DNA of 54,667 nt from Nesterenkonia sp. F. GTDB taxonomy: Bacteria; Actinomycetota; Actinomycetes; Actinomycetales; Micrococcaceae. Numbering within the stretch: the stretch's first letter is position 1; each line of letters begins with the position of its first letter. Of this stretch, positions 43,455 to 54,277 are shown one piece after another. Below the pieces are notes generated by a model. It was not told the origin of the DNA, did not search any database, and worked only from the letters and a program-made list of their open reading frames with translations. Position numbers and translations under genes: made by a program. Where the stretch lies: positions 1 to 54,667 of the forward strand of contig NZ_AFRW01000103.1 of the NCBI RefSeq assembly GCF_000220985.1. Direction: 5' to 3'.

Positions 43455-44761
43455 TCACAGCCTCCCGGCGGCCTTGAGCCGGATGTAGGCGTCGGCCAGC
43501 TGCGGAGGCAGCTCATGCGGCGGCGCGTCCACGACTTCGGCCCCGAGGGCGCCCAGCTGACTGATCAGCGCCTGCCGCTCGATCATCGCCCGTTCGGCGG
43601 CGGCGGCGCGGTAGACCTCGCCGAGGTCGCCGCGGGCCAGCGAACGGCGATCCAGCTCCGGGTCGCGGACGGCGGCGACGAGCACCAGGTGCTTCTGCGT
43701 CAGCTGAGGCAGCACCGGCAGCAGGCCCTCCTCCAGCGAGGCCGAGTCCAGCGAGGTCAGCACCACCACCAGCGAGCGCTGCGAGGTCACCTTCTGCACG
43801 TGGGCCGGCAGCTGGGAGAAGTCGGCCTCCACCAGCTGCGGCTCCAGCTCGGCCATGGCGTGGACCATCCGGTGGAGGAAGTCGCCGGAGGCGGCCGAGC
43901 GGGCCCGGGCGGAGACGTCGCGGTCGAAGCCCAGGAAGTCGACCCGGTCCCCGGCGCCGGCGGCCAGCACGCCGAGCAGCAGCGAGGCCTCCATGCCGGT
44001 GTCCAGGACCGGCTCGTCGGCCACCCTCGCCGCCGAGGTGCGCGAGGTGTCCAGGCACAGCACCACCCGACGGTCACGTTCCGGCCGCCAGGTGCGGACC
44101 ACCAGCTGCTGGCCGGCCCCGCCCTGCCGCCGGGCGGTGGCGCGCCAGTCGATCGAGCGCACGTCGTCGCCGCGGACATATTCGCGCAGCGAGTCGAACT
44201 CGGTGCCGGCCCCGCGCAGCTGCACTGCGGTCTGACCGTCCAGCTCGCGCAGCCGCTGCAGCTTCGAGGGCAGGTGCCGGCGCGAGCTGAACGCCGGCAG
44301 CACGCGCAGCTCGTGGGGGACGTGATGGGTGACCTGTCGGCCGGCCAGCCCCAGCGGACCCAACGATCGGATCGTCGCCGAGGGGCTGACCAGCCGGCCG
44401 CGGCGCGTCGGGCGCAGCGCAGTGGCCACACGGCGCCGCTCTCCGGGCGACAGCGCGATCCGGTGCTCGGGAGCCTCGGCGCCGGCGCTGGGCTGCCATC
44501 CGTCGCGGAGCAGCCCGTGCAGCCGCCGGCGACCCTGATGATGCACCGCCGTCGTCGCCGTCGTCGTCCGCCCCAGCCGGACCGCCTCCGTCGGGACCCG
44601 GTCGACGCGGATCCTCCGCGGGGAGCCGGCCAGCAGCAGGTCCACGACGACGAGCACTGCCAGCAGCGCCAGACAGACCGCGACCGTCGCGGGGACCGGC
44701 ACGGCCACCACGACGATGCTCAGCGCCAGGGCGAGGCCCAGCAGTCGACCGGTGAGCACCA

Positions 44762-44762
<1 letters not shown>
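43455..44762 (-). CDS. DUF58 / vWA-like protein, partner of MoxR
   Basis: A 435-aa membrane protein with two N-terminal TM helices (LLGLALALSIVVVAVPVPA and AVCLALLAVLVVVDLLL). A DUF58 domain follows with the hallmark DDVRSIDWRATARR and a von Willebrand A-like fold (VVLCLDTSRTSAARV, VVVLTSLDSASLEEG). DUF58 proteins act with MoxR ATPases in poorly understood assembly or chaperone functions at the envelope. The ATG overlaps the moxR stop by one base (TGATG). The long frame upstream is a shadow of moxR. Confidence 0.87.
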
Positions 44763-45818
<1,056 letters not shown>

Positions 45819-45838
<20 letters not shown>

Positions 45839-47294
45839 CGCTTCCGTCGTGTCGGTCGGCAGGGTCGGCAGGGTCGGCAGGGTCGGCGGGGTCGGCGGGG
45901 TCGGCGGAGTCCGGGCGGCGCGGACCCAGGCCGCTGCGGATGCGCACCTCGTCCTCCAGGGCGGCCAGCTCCTGGGAGAAGCGCAGCAGATCGGAGCTGG
46001 AGGTCACCGCGGCGGCGTCGAGCATGCGGGCCACGGCGCGGGGCTCCCGGCCGGTGGTCGACGCCGTCGCATGCACGATCGCGGGCTCCTCGGCGGCCGG
46101 GCCGAGACGCAGCAGCCGGGCGAGCCGCAGCATGTGTGCCGAGCGGAGCGTGCGGGCGGCGGCGTCGACGGCGTCGACCTGCTGGTAGAGGCGGGCCCGG
46201 CCCTCGGCGGTCTCCGAGGCCGGGACCTGCACCGGCAGCGGTTCGGAGATGATCGGGCCGCGGCGTCGTCCGGCCACCAGGATCAGCAGTCCGGCGACGA
46301 TCACCAGCCACCAGCTCAGCGTGGCCACCCAGTCCGGCAGGTGGTCCCAGGCGGAGCCGGGGGCGGCGTCGGCGACGTCGGCGGCGGTGCTGCGGTACCA
46401 GACCAGATCTTCGTCCTGCCCGAAGAGCCAGAGTCCCAGCGCCGCGTGGCCCTCGTCGGCGATCGTGCTGTTGGTGAAGGCATCGGGGGAGCCGAAGACC
46501 GCCCCGGCGTCGGTGAGCACCATCGTCGCGGCCGGTGCCGTCGTCTCCGAGCTCGGCTCGTCGCCGGAGGACGCCGCCGCGGAGTTCTCCCCGGTCTCGG
46601 CCGGTCCGCCGCCGTCGCCTGGTCCGAACCGGGCGAAGCAGGAGGGGAGGTCCGTGCGATAGAGGTCACCGGAGGCGGCGATGCTGCCGGCGCTGCGAGC
46701 GGCGGGCGACGGGCAGGCGGGGCCGGCGCGCAGCACCGGTGGCTGCTCGCCGAGGTCGAGGCTCGGCCCGGTGACCAGGTCCTCGACGTCGAGGCGCCCC
46801 GAGCCGACGGCGTCGAGGGTCTCTCCCGAGGGGGAGAGGAAGACGGTCTCGCCCTGCCAGCCGGTCTCCTCGGCGAGCGTGCCGTCGGCGAGCCCGGAGC
46901 GGATGCTGCGGTCCATCGGCCAGTCGGCTTCGAAGCCGACCATCGTGGCCTCCGGATGCTCGGAGAGCCTGGTGCGCAGCTGCTCGGCGCCGCCGACCTC
47001 GTGGATGGTGACGCCCTGGTCCTCCAGGACCCCGGCGACGGCCCGGTACCCGTCCTGCTCGGTGCTGCCCAGGCTGTAGGGGGCGACGTCCGGGGTGGTC
47101 AGCAGCTGCTGGGCGAGGGTGAGCGTCATGCCGCACACGACCAGCAGCACCCAGAACTGCCAGCGGCGCCAGGTCCTGCGCAGGGCGGTGCGGCCGCTCT
47201 CGACGGTGGCGCCCGGCATGTCGGCGCTCGGGGCCGGCGCGGCAGCCTCGGCGGAGGCGGTGGTCTCAGCGGAGGTGGGGTGGGAATCAGTCAT
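45819..47294 (-). CDS. DUF4350 membrane protein
   Basis: A 491-aa protein with one TM helix near the N-terminus (about 47-67) and another near residue 330 (TLSWWLVIVAGLLILVAG). Between them lies an exported DUF4350 domain (YSLGSTEQDGYRAVAGVLED ... GVTIHEV). Members of this family are always found next to MoxR and DUF58 genes. The cytosolic tail ends in DSADPADPADPADPADPAD, coded by a 9-bp tandem array. Four-nt ATGA overlap with the DUF4129 gene and overlap with moxR show a single operon. Confidence 0.82.
45855..45911 (-). repeat. 9-bp tandem repeat coding Ala-Asp-Pro units
   Basis: GTCGGCAGG/GTCGGCGGG units repeat about six times in frame at the 3' end of the DUF4350 gene. The array ends close to the MoxR start codon. 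Confidence 0.8.
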
Positions 47295-48040
47295 CGCGGC
47301 GCCACCATCTGTACGGCCGGGAACGGCTCGGCGCCGTCGTCGGGTCGGCTGGTCTGCAGCGCGGCGTCGAGGGCGGCCAGCTCCTCGCAGTCCCGGGCGG
47401 AGAGCGGGCGCCCGCCGTAGCGCGAGAGGTTGAACAGATCGGCGGCGACGCGCAGGTGACCGCGCTGGGCGGTGAAGACCGCGCCCAGTCCGACGGCGGC
47501 CTCGGTGGCGGTGCGCCCGGCCCCGGCGGGCAGCAGATCACGTTCCTCGGCGGTGCGGACGATCGCCCGGAAGCGGTCGCGGAAGGCCGCGTCCGGATCG
47601 CCGGCGGCCAGCCGACGGGCGGCCCGGTCGCGCAGCTCCTCGGCAGTGATCCCGTGCTCCTCCTCCAACGCCCGGTCCTCGACGGAGGCATGCCGCAGCC
47701 GAGGTCGCACGAGCAGCAGGACCAGCACGATCGCGACGGCGAGGAGCACCAGCAGCAGCACCGGGCCGTAGGGGATGTCCACGCCGGTGAGGGTGATCAT
47801 GCGGTCGTCCAGCCAGGCCAGCGCATCAGCGATCAGTCGGCGGATCGGACCGCCGTCGGCAGTGTCGTAGCGACTGTCGCGGAGCTCCTCCTCGAGCAGC
47901 TCGCGGGCGCCGTCGCGGGTCGGCCGCAGCGGCGGCGAGTCCGCGGCCGCAGTCAGCGTCGCTGACCCGTCGACGGAGGCGGACGACGGGGCGGCGGCGG
48001 GCGCGGCCCAGAGAGCGGCCCACGGAGGAAGAGCGGTCAT
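47291..48040 (-). CDS. DUF4129 membrane protein
   Basis: A 249-aa protein. The N-terminus looks like a signal sequence (ALPPWAALWAAPAAAPSSAS). A short exported part is followed by a TM helix (YGPVLLLVLLAVAIVLVLLL) and a cytosolic DUF4129 domain (AAGDPDAAFRDRFRAIVRTA, RTATEAAVGLG). This domain accompanies MoxR/DUF58 systems in actinobacteria. The stop overlaps the DUF4350 ATG (ATGA). I chose the ATG at 48040, 13 bp after the stop of the preceding gene; a GTG two codons earlier is also possible. Confidence 0.8.
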   Translation of the reverse strand: MTALPPWAALWAAPAAAPSSASVDGSATLTAAADSPPLRPTRDGARELLEEELRDSRYDTADGGPIRRLIADALAWLDDRMITLTGVDIPYGPVLLLVLLAVAIVLVLLLVRPRLRHASVEDRALEEEHGITAEELRDRAARRLAAGDPDAAFRDRFRAIVRTAEERDLLPAGAGRTATEAAVGLGAVFTAQRGHLRVAADLFNLSRYGGRPLSARDCEELAALDAALQTSRPDDGAEPFPAVQMVAPR

Positions 48041-48053
48041 CAGCACCAGGATC

Positions 48054-49346
48054 CTACTGCGGCCTCGCCGGACCGCCGTCGTCCGGGCCGCCGGGTTGAC
48101 CGTAGGGACCGGGCTGGTCCGGCTGGCCATAGGGACCGGGCTGGCCCGGCTGGCCATAGGGACCGGGCTGGCCCGGCTGGCCATAGGGACCGGGCTGACC
48201 GTACGGGCCGGGCTGACCGTAGGCGCCCGAGTGGCCGTATCCGGGCTGATGCGTCTGCGGGGCGGCCTCCCGGGGCCGGCCCAGATGCTCCACCGAACCG
48301 GGCACGGTGACGCCGTCGTCGTGAGCGCCTTCGGCCGCGGCCATCAGCGCGACGTCGAGCCCCTCCCGGCGATGGCGGGCGTCGAGGTACATGACTGCCA
48401 CGACGGCGCCGATCAGGGCGACCACCAGCGAGCTGGTCATCGTGGTGATCAGCGTGCCGGCCGCCAGGGTGATCGTCGACCCGATCCCCGGCTCGGTGAC
48501 GCCGCCGGGGGAGACCGAGCTGCCGGCGCCGGCGGCGCCGATCATCCCGGCGACGAGTCCCAGGATGGTGCTGGCGACGAAGACCATGAGCAGGAGCAGC
48601 GCCAGCGTGCCCATCGTGGCCCACCGGCGGCCGGTGCTGAGCGCCCAGGAGCGGCCGAGGGACTCCATCGGGCCGCGACGCTCGACGAGCACGATCATCG
48701 GCGCGTACATCAGCCCGGCAGTCATCCAGAGGCCCAGCAGCAGGAAGGCCGGCAGAGCGAGCAGCGCGCCGATGCCGAAGGTGAGGGCGGTGACCAGGAT
48801 GGCCGCCGTGCCCGCGACGACGGTCACCAGCACGCCGGTCACCGCGAGCAGCAGCACATTGGCGATCAGCGCTCCGATCCGGTCGCGGCGCAGCGTCAGC
48901 GTCTGGAGGAACTCGGTGCGCCAGCCCCAGGCGGCCCGCATCGTCGGCAGCACGATCAGCGCGAAGCCCACGGTCAGCAGCAGGTTCTGCAGGATGGTGA
49001 TCACAACAGTCGCCGTGTAGTACGGAACTGACTCCGCCAGCGCGGAGAACATCTGATCCTCCGACCAGGTGGAGACCATCATCTGGTTCTCGAAGGTCGC
49101 CAGCGGGGCGGGGAAGAGCACCTGGGCGAGCATCAGCAGCAGGAAGGTGACCAGGCCGACCAGCACCGGCAGCCCCAGCACCGCCTTCGGCGCATGGCGC
49201 AGCATCGCGGTCCCTCCGCCGAGCACCTCGCCGAGACTCATCCGGCGCAGCGGGAAGACGGCGCCGGGGCGGGCCGGATCGCCCGCGGCGGCGCCCGGTC
49301 CGGCGTGGGGGCCCTGCGGGCCCCAGGACGAAGGGGGCTGGGTCAC
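48054..49346 (-). CDS. Multi-pass membrane protein (GPDPase membrane-domain-like) with PYGQPG tail
   Basis: A 430-aa protein with about six TM helices. FPLRRMSLGEVLGGGTAMLR at the cytosolic N-terminus and AAWGWRTEFLQTLTLRRDRI in the middle resemble the membrane domain found before glycerophosphodiester phosphodiesterases, but no enzyme domain is present. The last 60 residues repeat YGQPGPYGQPGQPG. The start is GTG, set by AGGAGG 5 nt upstream. The frame continues to 49553, but the extra 69 codons lack a ribosome site and the minus-strand TATAGA box at 49554-49559 would start transcription inside them. First gene of the MoxR operon. Confidence 0.75.
   Translation of the reverse strand: MTQPPSSWGPQGPHAGPGAAAGDPARPGAVFPLRRMSLGEVLGGGTAMLRHAPKAVLGLPVLVGLVTFLLLMLAQVLFPAPLATFENQMMVSTWSEDQMFSALAESVPYYTATVVITILQNLLLTVGFALIVLPTMRAAWGWRTEFLQTLTLRRDRIGALIANVLLLAVTGVLVTVVAGTAAILVTALTFGIGALLALPAFLLLGLWMTAGLMYAPMIVLVERRGPMESLGRSWALSTGRRWATMGTLALLLLMVFVASTILGLVAGMIGAAGAGSSVSPGGVTEPGIGSTITLAAGTLITTMTSSLVVALIGAVVAVMYLDARHRREGLDVALMAAAEGAHDDGVTVPGSVEHLGRPREAAPQTHQPGYGHSGAYGQPGPYGQPGPYGQPGQPGPYGQPGQPGPYGQPDQPGPYGQPGGPDDGGPARPQ
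48096..48235 (-). repeat. Tandem repeats coding PYGQPG-type units
   Basis: A block containing GGCCATAGGGACCGGGCTGG recurs about four times with 24-33 bp periods in the 3' end of the membrane-protein gene. Length variation would stay in frame. Confidence 0.75.
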
Positions 49347-49596
49347 GTCATCCTCCTGAGCGGACTCCGGCGCCGTGGGCCGCACGGCGTCCAGGTCATC
49401 GGTATCTTCCATGTCATCCGTGTCCTCGACCCCGTCGGAGTGATCTGTGGAGGGTGTCGGCGCGACGCCGGCCGAGGCGGGCGGAGGCGGTCGCGCGGCG
49501 GCGCGGCGTCGGCGTCGTCCCGGGCCTGCGGCCGTCTCCGTCCCGCTCCTCACTCTATAGCCCGCCGGGTGCAGTTCGCAGGCGACACTTCAGGGT

Positions 49597-49617
49597 TGTG
49601 GAGGAATCGACTCCACA
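49597..49617. promoter_or_regulatory. Inverted repeat between the MoxR operon and mtrA
   Basis: TGTGGAG and CTCCACA are perfect 7-bp arms around GAATCGA. The site lies about 40 bp upstream of the minus-strand TATAGA box and about 70 bp before the -10-like TATCCT (49690-49695) of mtrA. It could serve either direction. Confidence 0.4.
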
Positions 49618-49742
49618 CAGGGTCTCGTCGGGGGCTCCGCCGGGACGCGGATCCCGCGCCGGAGTCGCCGGTGACGCGGGGTCGTCATATATCCTGACCG
49701 CACACGTCAGCTGAGCCAGGGGACTGAGGAACAGGAGTGCGG

Positions 49743-50432
49743 ATGAAAGCCAGGATTCTGGTCGTCGACGATGACGAGGCGCTGGCCGAGATGATCGGCA
49801 TCGTGCTGCGCAACGACGGCTTCGAACCCACCTTCTGCGTCACCGGGGACGAGGCTCTCGAGGCCTTCCGGACGACCAGACCCGACCTCGTCCTGCTGGA
49901 TCTGATGCTGCCGGGCAAGGACGGCATCGAAGTCTGCCGGGAGATGCGCGAGGAGGCCGACACTCCGATCGTCATGCTCACCGCGAAGTCCGACACCGCC
50001 GACGTCGTCCGCGGCCTGGAGGCCGGCGCCGACGACTACGTGCCCAAGCCGTTCAAGCCCGCCGAGCTCGTCGCTCGGGTGAGGGCGCGGCTGCGACCGA
50101 CCGAGCATGTCGAGCGCCACGGCGACGAGCCGCTGACCATCGGAGATCTGAGCATCGACGTCGCCGGCCATGAGGTCCGGCGCGGCAGCACGAGCATCTC
50201 GCTCACCCCGCTGGAGTTCGACCTGCTGACTGCGCTGGCGCGCAAGCCCTGGCAGGTGTGGAACCGGGAGATGCTGCTCGAGGAGGTCTGGGGCTATCAG
50301 CACCAGGCCGACACACGACTGGTCAACGTCCACGTCCAGCGGCTGCGCTCGAAGATCGAGAAGGATCCGGAGAACCCCGAGATCGTCCAGACCGTGCGCG
50401 GCGTGGGCTACAAGGCCGGAGGGCAGGGATAG
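49743..50432 (+). CDS. mtrA: Response regulator MtrA
   Basis: MtrA is the OmpR/PhoB-type regulator of actinobacterial cell-wall, division and osmotic-stress genes. The 229-aa protein has a receiver domain with ILVVDDDEALAEM, phospho-acceptor Asp53 (LVLLDLMLPGKDG), Lys in YVPKPFKPAEL and a C-terminal winged helix (LTPLEFDLLTALARKPWQVW, RGVGYKAG). I start at the ATG because AGGAG lies 5 nt upstream and the protein then begins MKARILVVDDD, as family members do; the GTG two codons earlier overlaps that site. The mtrB frame follows in the same frame after a TAG stop. Confidence 0.95.
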   Translation: MKARILVVDDDEALAEMIGIVLRNDGFEPTFCVTGDEALEAFRTTRPDLVLLDLMLPGKDGIEVCREMREEADTPIVMLTAKSDTADVVRGLEAGADDYVPKPFKPAELVARVRARLRPTEHVERHGDEPLTIGDLSIDVAGHEVRRGSTSISLTPLEFDLLTALARKPWQVWNREMLLEEVWGYQHQADTRLVNVHVQRLRSKIEKDPENPEIVQTVRGVGYKAGGQG

Positions 50433-50501
50433 GTCATCGCTGAGGAGGAGACCAGGGCCTCCGCCTCGCGCGCCGTCGCGACCACCACGGGCTCGATCCC
50501 G

Positions 50502-52409
50502 GTGATCCCGCCGGTCGAGGCGGAGGAGTCCGCTCGCGCGTCCGAGGGGGCCGAGGGCGAGCCCCGCCGCGGCGCCGGGCGTCGGCTGTGGCGCGCCGTG
50601 TCGCGGCTGCCGCGGCTGTGGGGACGTTCGCTGCTGTTCCGCGCCGTCGCCTTCACCGGCGTGCTCACCCTGGTCAGCACGCTGCTCGTCGCGGCCTTCC
50701 TGACCCAGCAGGTGACCACCGGACTCTTCCAGGAGCGCTTCGACCAGGTCGAGCTGCAGGCGGTGAGCGGTCTGGAGCAGGGCAAGCAGCTGTTCAACGA
50801 GCTGTCCGCCTCCAACCCCACCGAGGCCGAGCGCAGCGTCGACGACACCATCGGGGTGCTGGCCGACGAGGGCTCCGAGCTGCGCCGCGGGATCCTGCTG
50901 GAGCCGCTGAACCCCGAGCAGAGGTCCTGGGTGCAGGCGTCGGCGACCGACGACGCGATCAGCGACGTCGTCTCCGACGAGCTGGCCGCCTCGGTGGCCG
51001 ACGGCGACGCGCAGTACTGGCAGTCGGTGTCCATCGGGGACGACGGCGAGGAGGTGCCCGGCGTCGTCTTCGGCACTCGGGTCAATCTGCCGCCCGGAGA
51101 GGCCTGGGGGCTGTACTTCGTCTACGACTTCTCCACCGTGCAGGAGACGCTGACCTTCTTCCTGCGGATCCTGCTGCTGGCCGGCCTGACCGTCCTGGTG
51201 CTCAACATGGCCATCGTCGCCTGGGTGACGCGCTCGGTGGTCAAGCCGATCTCGCACGCCGCCGAGGTCTCCGAGCGGATCGCCGCCGGCCAGCTCGACC
51301 AGCGCCTGGCTGTTCGCGGCGAGGACGAGATCGCCCGACTGGGCATCTCCTTCAACCGGATGGCCTCCAACCTGCAGGAGCAGATCACGCGCCTGGCGAA
51401 CCTGTCGAAGATGCAGCAGCGCTTCGTCTCCGACGTCTCCCACGAGCTGCGGACCCCGCTGACGACCGTGCGGATGGCCTCGGAGGTGCTGCATCAGTCC
51501 AAGGACGACTTCGACGTCGTCAACCAGCGCTCCGCCGAGCTGCTCCATCACCAGGTCGAGCGCTTCGAGGCGCTGCTCGGCGACCTGCTGGAGATGTCGC
51601 GCTTCGATGCCGGGGCCGCGGAGCTGGCGCTGACCGACGTCGACCTGCGCAGCCTGGCCGAGGAGGTGCTGACCTCGGCGCTGCCGCTGGCCGACCAGCA
51701 GGACGCGAAGCTGTCGATCGTCGTCCAGGGGGAGGACTTCGTCGCGCGGGTGGACCCGCGGCGCATCGACCGGATCCTGCGGAACCTGGTCAACAACGCC
51801 GTCGAGCATTCCGAGGGGCGTCCGGTGGACGTGGTCATCGCCTCCTCGCCGACGGCGGTGGGTCTGGCGGTCCGCGACCACGGCATCGGGATGAGCCCCT
51901 CGGAGGTCGGCCACGTCTTCGACCGCTTCTGGCGCGCCGATCCGGCGCGGGCCCGCACGACCGGGGGATCCGGGCTGGGACTGTCCATCGCCACCGAGGA
52001 CACCCGGCTGCACCAGGGCGCGCTGGACGCCTGGGGGCAGAAGGGACAGGGCGCCTGCTTCCGCCTGGTGCTGCCGCGCCGCCAGGACGTGCCCTATCGC
52101 GCCTCGCCGCTGGCGCTGCCGCCGGTCTACCGCGCCTCGGACCGCCGATCGGTCAGCGGGTCGGAGGTCGTCGGGCCGTCGGCCGGCGCGACGGCGTACG
52201 ATCGGCTGACCGAGCAGTCGCTGGGCGAGCAGTCCTCGTATGTCGGCGCCGGCAGCGATGACGGTGCCGACGGCGTCGACGGCGCCGCGGATGACACGAC
52301 GGCCGTCGCCGCGGACCATGGGGAGGGCGACGAGCGAGAGGAGCGCGGCCGCCGGCCGCGCGACGACGAGGACCCGCAGGACCCGACGGCCGAGGAGGCG
52401 GACGCATGA
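50502..52409 (+). CDS. mtrB: Sensor histidine kinase MtrB
   Basis: MtrB is the membrane kinase partner of MtrA. The 635-aa protein has a TM helix (about 44-66), an exported sensor region, a second TM helix (about 218-242), a HAMP linker (VVKPISHAAEVSERIAAGQL), the HisKA motif VSDVSHELRTPLTTV with His314, and an HATPase domain with NLVNNAVEHSEG and GGSGLGLSIA. The tail of about 100 residues is acidic. No start codon exists in frame between the mtrA TAG (50430-50432) and GTG 50502, although GAGGAGGAG lies at 50442-50450, far too early for that GTG. The stop overlaps lpqB (ATGA). Confidence 0.92.
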   Translation: MIPPVEAEESARASEGAEGEPRRGAGRRLWRAVSRLPRLWGRSLLFRAVAFTGVLTLVSTLLVAAFLTQQVTTGLFQERFDQVELQAVSGLEQGKQLFNELSASNPTEAERSVDDTIGVLADEGSELRRGILLEPLNPEQRSWVQASATDDAISDVVSDELAASVADGDAQYWQSVSIGDDGEEVPGVVFGTRVNLPPGEAWGLYFVYDFSTVQETLTFFLRILLLAGLTVLVLNMAIVAWVTRSVVKPISHAAEVSERIAAGQLDQRLAVRGEDEIARLGISFNRMASNLQEQITRLANLSKMQQRFVSDVSHELRTPLTTVRMASEVLHQSKDDFDVVNQRSAELLHHQVERFEALLGDLLEMSRFDAGAAELALTDVDLRSLAEEVLTSALPLADQQDAKLSIVVQGEDFVARVDPRRIDRILRNLVNNAVEHSEGRPVDVVIASSPTAVGLAVRDHGIGMSPSEVGHVFDRFWRADPARARTTGGSGLGLSIATEDTRLHQGALDAWGQKGQGACFRLVLPRRQDVPYRASPLALPPVYRASDRRSVSGSEVVGPSAGATAYDRLTEQSLGEQSSYVGAGSDDGADGVDGAADDTTAVAADHGEGDEREERGRRPRDDEDPQDPTAEEADA

Positions 52410-54166
52410 GCACCGGACGTCGCGGTCGGGCGACCGCGCTGCTGGCCGTCGTCCTCGCGACGGCGCTGTTGCTCGTCTCGGCCTGCGCACCGATGATTCC
52501 GACCAGCGGGCCGGTCGGCACCTCGCAGCCGGAGTCGGACGACGACACGCAGTACCTCAGCCAGCCCGCCTCCCCGCAGCCCGGCGCGACGGCGGAGACG
52601 ATCATCCGGGACTTCATCAAGGCCGGCGTCGGCGCCGAGGACGACTTCGCCGTCGCCCGCGAGTACCTCACCGAGGAGGCCTCGCAGCAGTGGCGCCCCA
52701 CGGAGCGCACGCTGGTCTACACCTCGGATCCCGCGATCTTCTCCGAGGGGGACGACACCTACTCGGTGCAGGTCGGCGTGGACTCCTCCGTGGACGCGAA
52801 CGGCATCATGACCCCGCGGACCTCCTCACCGGACTCGGTGGAGTTCACCCTCACCCGTGAGGACGGTGAGGACGGTGAGGACGGTGAGGACGGCGAATGG
52901 CGGATCGCCGAGGCGCCGCAGGGGATCATGCTCAGCAGCACGGCGTTCTCGCAGACGTTCCGGGCCCACACGCTCTACTTCTACGACCGACAGCACGAGT
53001 ACACCGTGCCCGACCGCCGATGGTTCATGGAGCGCGGCCGCGACGTCGCCGCCGAGACGATGCGCGCGCTGCTCGACGGACCCGCCCCCTATCTGCAGTC
53101 CGCGGTGGACTCTGCCTTCCCGGACGGCGCGGTGATGACCAGAGGCCCCTTCGAGGGCGAGGACGGGGCGACCACGATCGAGCTGGACTCCGAGCGCATC
53201 GCCGGCACCACCGCCGAGGAGCGGAGTCTGATGCGCCATCAGGCGAGCCTGTCGCTCGACGGGCTGCCGGATGTCGGCGACGTCGACCTGAGTGCCGGAC
53301 AGTGGACCTTCGACGGCTCGAGCAGCCTCGAGGCGCTCGGCATCACCCATCGTCCGGAGGTCCAGTCGCTGCAGGTCGGCGTGCACGACGGGCGGCTGAA
53401 GCTGCTGGAGGGGCTGCAGACGCTGTCGATCGCGGGGCTGCCGGACATCTCCGACCTGGATCCGCAGGCTCCGGCGATGCCCGAGGCCGCCGACGACGTC
53501 TACGCCTTCCTCGACGGCGACCGCGAGAACCTCTATCACGTGCGCCCCGACCGGTCCGCGGTGTCGGTGGTCGAGGGGGAGGCGCTCTCCCGGCCTTCGA
53601 TGGACAACGACGGCTGGACCTGGACGGTCAGCAACTCCGACTCCGGCGCCACGATCCACGCGGTGCCCTATGACGAGTCGATGGAGGCTCCAGCGGTGAA
53701 GGTCAGCGCCGACTGGCTCGACGGCCGGGAGATCACCTCGCTGCGCATCGCCCAGGACGGGGCCCGCGCGGCGATGGTCGTCGACGACGGCGGCGAGCGG
53801 ACGCTCTACGTCGCCGGCGTCGTCCGCGACTCCGAGGGGATCCCGCGGGGGCTGACCACTCCGATGGCGCTGCCGACCACCGTCGAGATCGAACACGTGC
53901 GCTGGGACGCGAACGACGCGCTGGTCGTCTGGCAGCCCGGCGGCGTCGAGGATGAGGCGGTGCAGATCCAGCGGGTCACGCTGGACATGACCACCGAGGA
54001 CGTGGGCGAAGTCCTGCTGGCGGTGCGCAACGTCTCCACCGGCGAGGGGGCCGACCTCGAGCTGATGGCCGAGACGCCGGACTCCTCCGTGGTCACCCTT
54101 CCCGGCGACATATGGAATCTGGACGATCAGGACGTCGCGCTGCGCGACTACGCCTACGCAGGGTGA
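52406..54166 (+). CDS. lpqB: Lipoprotein LpqB
   Basis: LpqB is the exported lipoprotein that modulates MtrAB signalling. The 586-aa precursor has a signal peptide (ATALLAVVLATALLLVSAC) with lipobox LVSAC and lipidated Cys27. PMIPTSGPVGT follows, then a GerMN-type sporulation/germination domain (about 190-320) and a beta-propeller-like C-terminal half. An in-frame 9-bp array codes EDGEDGEDGEDGEW near residue 152. The 4-nt overlap with mtrB completes the standard mtrA-mtrB-lpqB operon. Confidence 0.93.
   Translation: MSTGRRGRATALLAVVLATALLLVSACAPMIPTSGPVGTSQPESDDDTQYLSQPASPQPGATAETIIRDFIKAGVGAEDDFAVAREYLTEEASQQWRPTERTLVYTSDPAIFSEGDDTYSVQVGVDSSVDANGIMTPRTSSPDSVEFTLTREDGEDGEDGEDGEWRIAEAPQGIMLSSTAFSQTFRAHTLYFYDRQHEYTVPDRRWFMERGRDVAAETMRALLDGPAPYLQSAVDSAFPDGAVMTRGPFEGEDGATTIELDSERIAGTTAEERSLMRHQASLSLDGLPDVGDVDLSAGQWTFDGSSSLEALGITHRPEVQSLQVGVHDGRLKLLEGLQTLSIAGLPDISDLDPQAPAMPEAADDVYAFLDGDRENLYHVRPDRSAVSVVEGEALSRPSMDNDGWTWTVSNSDSGATIHAVPYDESMEAPAVKVSADWLDGREITSLRIAQDGARAAMVVDDGGERTLYVAGVVRDSEGIPRGLTTPMALPTTVEIEHVRWDANDALVVWQPGGVEDEAVQIQRVTLDMTTEDVGEVLLAVRNVSTGEGADLELMAETPDSSVVTLPGDIWNLDDQDVALRDYAYAG
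52857..52893 (+). repeat. lpqB: 9-bp tandem repeat coding EDG units in lpqB
   Basis: GTGAGGACG repeats about four times, encoding Glu-Asp-Gly units just before the GerMN-like domain. Slippage would add or remove three residues without breaking the frame. Confidence 0.8.
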
Positions 54167-54277
54167 GCGCACGCTGAAGACGCCGGCCGAGCGTGCCGCA
54201 GGCGGCGACACGCCGGACTCTCCACAGGGGCGGATTCCGGCTGGTCCTCGGGCCCGAGGCCGGGCAGGCTGGCCGTC

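Noticed and set aside
49347-49553. 69-codon N-terminal extension of the PYGQPG membrane protein
   Set aside because: GTG 49346 has AGGAGG at good spacing, and a TATAGA box would start transcription inside the extension. It cannot be fully excluded because the extension is acidic and not obviously non-coding.
49707-52490. 927-codon minus-strand frame opposite mtrA and mtrB
   Set aside because: Shadow of two well-recognised genes; composition and lack of a start signal argue against coding.
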